Source: Prorocentrum cordatum (Eukaryota; Sar; Dinophyceae; Prorocentrales; Prorocentraceae). From it: a stretch of 55,324 nt of DNA. Within the stretch, counting starts at the first letter, position 1; every line of letters starts with the position of its first letter. The translations under genes and the position numbers were made by a program. The DNA is taken from NCBI GenBank assembly GCA_963575745.1, contig CAUYUJ010016309.1, forward strand, positions 69,678 to 125,001. Direction: 5' to 3'. Shown here in pieces: positions 47,748-55,324 of the stretch. Under the pieces are notes generated by a model that had not been told where the DNA came from, did no database searches, and saw only the letters and a list, made by a program, of their open reading frames with translations.

Positions 47748-50443
47748 CCCGGAAAAGGCTGCGGCCCAAGGTTCTCTTTTTTGAATGGTTTCCCCCCCGC
47801 CTCGATTTGAGGTGGGCCGGCGAGTTTAATCTGCGATGAATAACGAGGTCGAGGTGGGCCGGCGAATGACACAGTGAGGATGTCCTCAGCGAAACGCTGG
47901 TTGTTTAAATTCCGATCGATGAAACACAAGGTAAAGTAAGCATTTTCGTTTGTTGCGGATGTTTCGAACGAAACGCTTGTTTTGGATAATTTGTTGAGGA
48001 TATATCGAGCGAAACGTTTGTTTTGTGCTATAGATCGTTCCTCTCGTGAGGGCCAGAATTCAGAGGATGTCTCAGGTGAGATGCTTGTTTTCGAGCGAGA
48101 CGCTTGGTTTCACGCCTCCAGGTTGCCCAGGCAGATGTCCAACACCAGGATCTGTTGAGGATGTCTCGAGCGATACGCTTGTTTTCACGCGTCCAGGTCG
48201 TCGAGGCAGATGTCTAGCATGAAGATGTGTTGAGGATGTCTCGAGAGAGACGCTTGTTTTCGCTTGTCCAGGTCGCCCAGGCGGATGTCTAGCATGAGAA
48301 TGCGTTGAGGATGTGTTTAGCGAAACGTTTGTCCTCACGTGTCCAGGGCGCCTAGGCGGATGTCGAACATGAGGATGCGTTGAGGATGTCTCGAGAGACA
48401 CGCTTGCTTTCACGTGTCCAGGTCGCACAGGCGGATGTCGAGCATGAGGATGTGTCGAAAAGGTCTCGAGCGAGACGCTGGCTTTCACGTGCCCAGGACG
48501 CCCAGGCGGATTTCTAGCATGAGGATGTGTTGAGGATGCCTCAAGCGAGACGCTTGCTTTCACGCGTCCAGGTCGCCCAGGCAGATGTCTAGGATGAGGA
48601 GGTGTTGAGGATGTTTTTAGCGAAGCGCTTGCTTTCACGTGCCCAGGACGCCCAGGCGGATGTCTAGCATGAAGATGTGTTGAGGATGCCTCGATCGAGA
48701 CGCTTGCTTTCACACGTCCAGGTCGCCCAGGCAGATGTCTAGCATGAGCAGGTGTTGAGGATGTTTTTAGCGAAGCGCTTGTTTCACGTGCCAAGGTCGC
48801 CCAGGCGGATGTCTAGCATGAGAATGCGTTGAGGATGTGTTTAGCGAAACGTTTATTTAATCGCTTCGCTCATGCCGCCGGCCCTGGAGCCCTCTTTAGG
48901 GCCTCTTGGGGTCCTCTTGGGGACCTCTTGGGAGTCTCTTGGGGCTCCTTGGCGGCGTTTTGGAGGCCCCCAGGGCCTCTTGGGGGGCTCTTGGGGGTAG
49001 TCGATTGCGGCTCCCCCCTTGGAGGCCACGATCCTCGTGAGGGGTGTCGAAAAATACCCTCCCCTGGAGTGGTCTGGGGGCTTCTCCCGGGCTTCTCTCG
49101 GGACCTTGCCGGGGTACTTTTCGTCCGGGGGCCCCCAGGGGCCGCTCCGCGCGCGCGAACTAGAAATATTGTTAACAAGTTACAGGAGATCTTAGCACGC
49201 CTCTGGCCCGTTGGGCGGGCGAATTTTCAAGTGTCCAGGCCGCCCAGGCGGATGCCGAACATGAGGATTTGTTGAGGATGTCTCGAGAGATACGCTTGCT
49301 TTCACGTGTCCAGGTCGCCCGGGTAGATGTCTAGCATGAGGAGGTGATGAGGATGTTTTGAGCGAAGCGCTTGTTTTCTCGTGCCCAGGTCGCCCAGGCG
49401 GATGTCTAGCATGAAGATGTTCGGAATCTGTCTCGAGCGAGCCGCTCGTTTTCGCTTGTCCAGATCGCCCAGGCATATGTCTAGCATGAGGATGGTTTGA
49501 GGATGTGTTGAGCTAAATGCTTGCTTTCGCACGTCCAGGTCGCTCAGGCAGATGTCTAGCATGAGGGGGTGTTGAGAACGTCTCGAGCGAGACGCTTGGT
49601 TTCTCGTGTCCAGGTCGCCCAGGCCGATGTCTAACGTGAGGATTGGTTGAGGATGTCTCGAGCGAAACGCTTGTCGCAGTAGAGTGCGTCGCAGTCCAAC
49701 CCCGCCCGTTCACGGGGCGTCCCCGAGCGCCCTGGCGTGCCCCCTGGTGCGTCCCTTGCGACGTTCATGCGTGCCGTGCCATGGCGCGTCCCGTAGCACG
49801 CCACTCGGCGTGGCACGTTCCCTGGCTCGTCCTCTGTCGCTTTTCCTTGCTCGTCCCCAGGCGATTCCCCTGCCCGTTTCGTGGCGGGCCCCTTGCAACG
49901 TCCCTTGGCATGATGTCCTCTGGCCGCCCTATGGCACGGGCTTTGGCACGTCCCGTGGCAGGTCCCTGACACGTCCAGGGCACGTCCCTTGATGCGTCAC
50001 CTGGCACGTCCCCTGATGCATCTCCTATTGCGTCCCTGGCACATCCTGTGGCACGTCCGTGAGCCTGTGCCCCGTGCCGTGTCGTTCCTTGTCGGAGCTG
50101 AGTCGGGTTTTGAGGTCGAGTTGATTGAACGTCCTCCGCTTCTCCATTCAAATAGCTCTGGGGCGGCTACGATGTGCTCAGGCAGCTCGAGCTTGAGATC
50201 CAGATCAGTTCGGTCAGGACTCGAATGCCAAGGAGGACTCGATCCACAACGCTACAGAGCACAATCGCGGCACGGCACATCGCAGTTCAGCATGGCACAG
50301 CACAGCACAGCCTTGGGCACGGTACACCAAGATCGATACATTGAGCATTGTAATTTCCCGTCGTTCGATCCAATAAAAAAAAAAACACGTTGCCATGACT
50401 CACGTTTCCATATCCCTTTCCGGGTTCGTGCGTCGATCATGCT
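47748..50443. mobile_element. Family 2 composite element G, ~2.7 kb head to tail
   Basis: The head CCCGGAAAAGG (47748) carries the 42-bp pair GAGGTGGGCCGGCG at 47809 and 47851. Interior in order: CTCGAGCG array (47870-48860), a GGGGCCTCTTGGGG block (48880-49160), more CTCGAGCG units (49210-49680), a CACGTCCC array (49725-50060), one ~200-bp module (50150-50350), and a tail with CCCTTTCCGGG (50414-50424) ending ATCATGCT. It is the most complete composite in the window, though nesting of separate elements cannot be excluded. Confidence 0.55.
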
Positions 50444-50494
50444 GAGGATCGAATTTCTGAGGTAGGGCTTTCCGTGAGAGCGCTCCTCAGGCAT

Positions 50495-50516
50495 TAGTAG
50501 TCGTACTAGTGGTAGC

Positions 50517-50558
<42 letters not shown>

Positions 50559-50580
50559 CGTCGTAGTCGTAGTAGTAGTC

Positions 50581-50615
<35 letters not shown>

Positions 50616-50627
50616 CGTAGTAGTAGC

Positions 50628-50666
<39 letters not shown>

Positions 50667-51457
50667 CGTAGTAGTAGTAGTAGTAGTCGTAGTAGTAGTA
50701 GTCGTAGTAGTAGTCGTAGTAGTAGTAGTGTAGTAGTAGTAGTAGTAGTAGTAGTAGTGTAGTATTATTAGTAAGTAGTAGTAGTGGGTAGTAGTTAGTA
50801 GTAGTGTGGTAGTATAGTATAGTCATACTCATAGTCGTCTAAAGCAGTCCGTAGTAGTTAGTAGTAGTAGTGTAGTAATAGTAAGTGTCAGTAGTAGTAG
50901 TATCGTAGTCGTAAGCAGTAGTAGTAGAAGTAAAGTTATTAGTGGTAGTAGTTAGTAGGTAGTAGTAGTTAGTAGGTTAGTACTAGTTATCGTAGTTAGT
51001 AGTAGTAGGGGTATAGCAGTAGTAGTAGATAGTAGTAGTTTAGTAGTATAGTAGTAATTAGATAGTAGTAAGTAGTAAGTAGTCGTAGTAGGTATTTTTA
51101 GTAGTAGTAGTAGTAGTAGTAGTAGTATGCCGAAATGGTAGTAGTAGTTGTAGTATAGTAGTAGTAGTAGTATTAGTAGTATTAGCTGTAGCAGTAAATA
51201 GTAAGTAGATATTACCTCTTGATTATTAGTCGAAGTAGTAGTAGTAGTAGTAGTAGTAAGTATTATTATTGTAGCGTGTAAGAAGTCGTAAGTAGTAAGT
51301 GGTAGTATAGTAGTAGTATCACCATCATCAGTAAGTAGTAGTATTAGTAGTAATTAGTAGTAAGATTAGTAGTGCAGTATCTTAGCTGTAGTAGTAGTCG
51401 TAGTAGTAGTAGTAGTAGTAGTAGTAGTACTACTAGTAGTAGTCGTAGTAGTCGTAT

Positions 51458-51488
<31 letters not shown>

Positions 51489-51631
51489 CGTAGTTGTGGT
51501 AGTAGTAGTAGTAATGGTAGTGGTAGTAGTAATAGCGGTAGTAGTAGTCGTTGGTCGTAGTAGTAGTCGTTGTAGTCGCCGTAGTAGCCGTCGTAGTAGC
51601 AGTAGTAGTAGTAGTACTAGTAGTAGTAGTA

Positions 51632-51689
<58 letters not shown>

Positions 51690-51700
51690 GAGTAGTAGTA
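50495..51700. repeat. (GTA)n microsatellite, ~1.2 kb, running into an assembly gap
   Basis: GTA/TAG triplets, increasingly degenerate from 50760 to 51380 and purer again after. The array is cut by the N run, so its true length is unknown. Confidence 0.95.
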
Positions 51701-51800
51701 NNNNNNNNNNNNNNNNNNNNNNNNNNNNNNNNNNNNNNNNNNNNNNNNNNNNNNNNNNNNNNNNNNNNNNNNNNNNNNNNNNNNNNNNNNNNNNNNNNNN
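51701..51800. other. Assembly gap, 100 N
   Basis: Exactly 100 N, a conventional placeholder. The flanks differ (GTA repeat to the left, GA repeat to the right), so linkage across it is an assembler's claim. Confidence 1.
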
Positions 51801-51825
51801 GGCCGAGGGCGCCCTCGATGCCTGC

Positions 51826-51829
51826 TAGA

Positions 51830-51865
<36 letters not shown>

Positions 51866-51907
51866 TAGAGAGGGAGGGAGAGGGAGGGAGGGAGAGGGAG
51901 GGAGGGC

Positions 51908-51936
<29 letters not shown>
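51826..51936. repeat. (GA)n/(GGGA)n tract
   Basis: About 110 bases of GAGAGA with GGGAGGGAGGGA and one GATAGATAGA. Confidence 0.95.
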
Positions 51937-51938
<2 letters not shown>

Positions 51939-52083
51939 CTGGGCTGTGCAGCAGTCGTGCTCTTTGTTGCCCTGGCTGCCTCGCTGCTTGCGGCTGGGCG
52001 CGGCCGTGCGCGGGCGTTCAAGGATCGGCCAGCGCTCGCTGGAAGGGATCTGGAGGCCTCCTCCTCTCTCCGCTCCGCCACCC

Positions 52084-52344
52084 ATGAGAAAGACCGCCGG
52101 CCAGCGTGACGGCGCCCTGGACTTCAGACTGAAGGTATTGACGTCCAACCCTGTTTGGCACCGCGCGCGAGCTGGGGGCGCCCCCGCGCAGCTTGCGAAG
52201 GGAGAGGAGGTTGCGCTCGCGCTGGGCGATTGCATTATCATTGACACCGATCATAAGGACGAGGGTCTTGAATCCGGCGGGTTCGGTCGGGCCGTTCCCT
52301 CCCAGCCCCGCGAGACTTTGGTAATGCGCACAGAGGTCTGGTGA
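52084..52344 (+). CDS. Possible first exon, hypothetical protein
   Basis: ATG 52084 starts MRKTAGQRDGALDFRLKV, then LTSNPVWHRARAGGAPAQL and GEEVALALGDCIIIDTDHKD, a protein-like stretch in single-copy sequence. A GT at 52321 (CTTTG then GTAATG) could be the donor, in which case the final ~8 codons are intron. The minus strand is also open. No family is recognised. Confidence 0.35.
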   Translation: MRKTAGQRDGALDFRLKVLTSNPVWHRARAGGAPAQLAKGEEVALALGDCIIIDTDHKDEGLESGGFGRAVPSQPRETLVMRTEVW

Positions 52345-52482
52345 CACTTCAGGTGCGTTTTGCAATGCCTGTGGTTTCAGCTCATGGTTTGGTCACCAAC
52401 GCGACACTTGGGCCATTTCATCTGGACGGTGTCGTCGCTGGTTCGATTTGTTCCATGTGTTGTGTAGTGCCGGGGGAGGGGT

Positions 52483-52686
52483 ATGGTGGAGGAGCCTCAG
52501 CTTGGCGAGTCACTCGCATCTCGCTGGTTCTGGTGCTTGGTCTGGCCAATACGGGTCTATGTGGAGGGTGGGGTCCACTTCCCTGTGAGTTTTGCGGCGC
52601 CTCCGTGCAAGGATCCTTTCTCCGAGGACCTTGAGAGCAAGGTACTCTACTGGCACTTCCGCCAAGCAACTGCTGCAGATGCTTGA
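52483..52686 (+). CDS. Possible second exon, hypothetical protein
   Basis: Reads RWFWCLVWPIRVYVEGGVHF, then PVSFAAPPCKDPFSEDLE and SKVLYWHFRQATAADA to TGA 52686. It is in the same frame as the possible exon at 52084-52344 and about 140 bases away, so one two-exon gene is plausible. The exact acceptor is not clear. Confidence 0.35.
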   Translation: MVEEPQLGESLASRWFWCLVWPIRVYVEGGVHFPVSFAAPPCKDPFSEDLESKVLYWHFRQATAADA

Positions 52687-53119
52687 GGGCGTGCACGCAT
52701 AGCCATGTCAATGCCTATCGGGTGTGTTATGTTATCTTTTTCCTTCTTGAAACCTGTGCGCAGATGAGTGCATGTGTACATCTGTGGTTGCCAATCGTGG
52801 CAGTGTTGCAAGAAGAACTGCAGTGTCATCAACCGAGCAGTGCCAGCGGATGGGAGGAAAAGACTTCATCGACAGCTGTAATCGATTCCTGCTAACGCCA
52901 GGTGAGGCGGTCGTCGCACCATCATCGAGCTATCATCTCTTGCGGTTTTGGCCGTCGCTTTGGCCCTGTCTACAGTCTTCCATTGCTGCGACAACGTGCG
53001 AACTAGTTTATCACAAAGTTCGCGCGTTGACGCTGAGCATGCCTTGTCGGAAGGGGGTTTTCCGCTCACGCGAATCAGTTTGTCAAGTCGCACGTGTGTT
53101 TCTAGGGTCGGGGGCAGCC
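52687..53119. other. Unique sequence, no supported gene
   Basis: Probably 3' UTR and intergenic. Open frames of 60-120 codons overlap on both strands without motifs. Confidence 0.4.
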
Positions 53120-53243
53120 TTTGTCGTTGATTAAGAAGTAGTACTTCATTAGTTCAGAGTAATCCGCAATGAATGCTTCGCGTTTGTCGTTGATTAAGAA
53201 GTAGTACTTCATTATTTCAGAGTGATCCGCAATGAATGCTTCT
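53120..53243. repeat. Near-perfect 63-bp tandem duplication
   Basis: TTTGTCGTTGATTAAGAAG at 53120 recurs at 53183 with only a few changes over 63 bases. Each copy holds GAAGTA-G-TACTTC, a near-palindrome. It sits directly before a family 1 head. Confidence 0.85.
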
Positions 53244-53252
53244 CATCCGTCC

Positions 53253-53893
53253 TGAGGTGTTGGGTCCTTGTTATGAAGGGACAGCGCGCCGCGTCCTCAC
53301 CTTCCTTCTCGTCCTCTTTAACCATCCCTTGTCTCTGCCCTCCGCATGTCCATCCCGGCACACCCCTCACACGTTTCGTGGCCCCATGGGGAGCCCCACC
53401 TAAGGCCCCAGTGGCCGCGGCCGCATGCGTCCGCCACACTCATTCTGGCACACCCCTTGTTTGTTTCGTGGCCCTATGGGGAGCTCCACCTAAGGCCTCA
53501 GTGGCCGCGGCCGCATACGTTCGCCATTTTCATTTTGGCACACTCCTCACTTGTTTCGTGGCCCCAATACGGAGCCCCACCAAAGGCCTCAGTGGCCGCG
53601 GCCGCATGCGTCCGCCATACTCATGTTGGCACACCCCTCACCTGTTTCGTGGCCCTATAGGGAGCTCCACCAAAGGCCTCAGTGGCCGCGGCCGCATGCG
53701 CCCCCCCCGTCCAGTACAGCGCTTCGTGGTACCATAAGGAGCGGCACCGAAGACCCCAGTGTCCGCGGCCGCATGAGCCTCCCCCACCCATTAACAGGAC
53801 ACACCTCACGCGCTTCGTGGCCCCATAGGTCGCTCCACCGAAAGCGGTACCCGCAACGCGGTACTCACAACTGCATATGTGTTGGCCTTTCGC
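53253..53893. mobile_element. Family 1 head-array-tail element, copy 5
   Basis: Head (GAGGTGTTGGGTCCTTG, GGGACAGCGC), six units with local word GTGGCCGCGGCCGCATGCG, and tail (AAGCGGTACCCGCAACGCGG, TACTCACAACTGCATATG). At about 640 bp it is the shortest complete copy. Confidence 0.75.
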
Positions 53894-54424
53894 CCGGATA
53901 ATCCTGCATTCTCTGAGGGGTGCAGGGGGGTTCGCTTTTCGAGGAGTGGGGAGTGTTTTTTAACAGACTGGGGCGTCGTTCGCCATTCAGACGACTTCCC
54001 AAGGGATTCCAACTGGAATCCGGTTGAAGTCCTCTGGAGGGGCGATCTGGCCCAATCCGTTCGGAAACGAATTCCAAAATTGTTGGAACCCTTTTTGAAT
54101 TTCTTCTGGAGGCTGGGACCTGGCCCAGACTTGGATCCAATCAGAACTACCTGGAGGCTACAGCAGGGGTCTTGAAGAAGGAACCCTTCTCGTTGGGGAG
54201 GGGCTCCGTGTCCCTTGATTGTTTCAAAGTTTGCCTCGGGTTTTCCTGAGGTTTTTCATAGGACATCGAGGTTTAACTTGTGGGAAAAAGGGGCCTCGTT
54301 CCTTATTCAGGGTTCCCTAGGTCAAGGCCCCGACTGTACAACATGGCCCTCCTCTGTTCGAGTGAAACAGGGTCCCAGTGGTCGCCAGCGTGGGCCCCGG
54401 AATTGCACGGTGGGCGTGTAAACT
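53894..54424. other. Unique sequence, no supported gene
   Basis: A plus-strand frame (53879-54175) is open, with words such as FPRDSNWNPVEVLWRGDL, but lacks a family or start context. GGATTCCAACTGGAATCC at 54004-54021 is a palindrome with a 2-base centre. Confidence 0.35.
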
Positions 54425-54434
54425 ATGTAATGCA

Positions 54435-54645
54435 AGCTCCTCCTCCTCCTCCTCCTCCTCCTCCTCCTCCTCCTCCTCCCCCTCCTCCTCTCCTCCTCCT
54501 CCTCCTCCTCCTTCCTCCTCCTCCTCCTCCTCCTCTCCCCTCCTCCTCCTCCTCCTCTCCTCCTCCCTCCTCCTCCTCCTCCCTCCTCCTCCTCCTCCTC
54601 CCTCCTCCTCCTCCTCCTCCTCCTCCTCCTCCTCCTCCTGCGCGG
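54435..54645. repeat. (TCC)n microsatellite
   Basis: About 210 bases of TCC with phase slips. Confidence 0.95.
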
Positions 54646-54890
54646 TGTAAACTATGTGGTGCCCACGGTTTTGTGTGAGCTACGTTGTGCAAGCGACGAG
54701 GCGTCAGCTATGTTGTGTATGTGTGCGCTATGTGGTTCAAGCTAGATGGTGCAAGCTGAGCGGTGCAATCTATGCGGTGTAAGCTATGCGGTGTAAGTTG
54801 TGTGGTGTGAGCTACCTGGTGCAAACGGAACGCCCCCCCCAAGGCTATTTGGTAAATGCTAGGTGGTGCAAGCTATGCGGCCGCCTTGAC
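54646..54890. repeat. ~19-bp degenerate repeat GTGCAAGCTATGCGGT
   Basis: About ten units of GTGYAAGCTATGYGGT with variable endings. Isolated units also flank the TCC run (near 54418 and 54648), which suggests that the TCC tract expanded inside this array. Confidence 0.65.
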
Positions 54891-55102
54891 GTGAAAGTGC
54901 GCCCCTTAGACAGGCCAGAAGAGCACCCAGAAAGGCCTGCTGAAGCAGAAGAGCTATTGATGCCTCCAGCGGGGGTCTCGGCGGCAATGGCCGAAGGCCT
55001 TCACTGGCAAGCAGCATCAACTTCGCCGAATCGCGCAGCTCGGCTCGATCCGCGTTAACTCGGCTCAGAAGGTCCACTACCCTGTGCCACTACGATCCCG
55101 CG

Positions 55103-55324
55103 ATGCTCCGAGCCGGTCAGCCCGCGCCCCTGCGACCCACTGGCCCGTCACCTGACGACAAACTGGTCCTGCTACTCCACGACCCTACGAACATGCGACC
55201 TTACCAGCCGTGGCGAAACGACAGTGCATCCACGCGACGCTACGTTTCCGCCGCCCAGACTTTGCGGCCGTCCAGTCCGAACGGCCCGTTCCTCTCGGAA
55301 GCCTTTCAGATCCCGTTCACAGCT
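55103..55324 (+). CDS. Partial ORF open to the window edge
   Basis: From ATG 55103 the frame stays open for 74 codons to the end: MLRAGQPAPLRPTGPSPDD, KLVLLLHDPTNMRPYQPW, then SEAFQIPFTA. Codon choice is mixed and the sequence is not repetitive, but length is too short to be sure and no family is recognised. Confidence 0.25.
   Translation, partial: MLRAGQPAPLRPTGPSPDDKLVLLLHDPTNMRPYQPWRNDSASTRRYVSAAQTLRPSSPNGPFLSEAFQIPFTA

Overview
The window looks like nuclear DNA of a dinoflagellate. The signs are GC-rich coding stretches, very dense simple and modular repeats, a Rep-helicase gene of the kind common in dinoflagellate genomes, non-canonical introns, and one degenerate match to the dinoflagellate spliced-leader motif. 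No rRNA gene, bacterial operon or CRISPR array is seen, and no complete tRNA could be supported. Family names below come from recognising motifs by eye; no search was run. A 100-N assembly gap lies at 51701-51800.

Layout. 1-1.5 kb is simple repeat. 1.5-4.4 kb holds two probable host genes: a secreted or Golgi-type putative glycosyltransferase with one intron, and a coiled-coil protein. 6.3-7.9 kb has a long, uncertain ORF with an AT-hook. 8.3-13.3 kb is filled by one repeat family (family 1: conserved head, ~89-bp tandem units, conserved tail) plus a short terminal exon at 9.6-9.9 kb. 13.3-24.5 kb is a patchwork of a second family (family 2), whose modules have CCCGGAAAGGG/CCCTTTCCGGG end repeats, a paired 42-bp motif and several kinds of internal array. 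24.5-29.8 kb has more arrays, a possible retroposed gene relic and hairpin-rich GGGGCC repeats.

30.0-38.6 kb is a decayed Helitron/Helentron-type gene: an N-terminal repeat and zinc-finger region, a DUF6570-like region, a Rep-like region with YxxKYxxK, then a PIF1-type helicase. It is broken by four in-frame stops and two frameshifts and is interrupted by a 236-bp GT-AG intron made of dispersed repeat. An endonuclease/exonuclease/phosphatase (EEP) gene at 40.2-41.1 kb, the usual Helentron partner, is followed at once by its own inverted copy, forming a palindrome with ~0.8-kb arms.

41.9-51.7 kb returns to arrays, with a possible coding block at 44.5-45.2 kb. 52.0-52.7 kb has two weak exons. 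53.3-53.9 kb is another family 1 element, and an open reading frame runs off the right end.

Central idea (inference): the window may pair one autonomous Rep-Hel-EN element with several non-autonomous head-array-tail families resembling the Helentron-associated elements (HINE/DINE-1) of animals. Three things are not explained by ordinary annotation: the 42-bp-phased covarying direct repeats in seven copies of the family 2 head, the in-frame dispersed GGTGCTNCTCAGCCTGC micro-motif (coding Gly-Ala-Ser/Pro-Gln-Pro-Ala), and the palindromic endonuclease pair.
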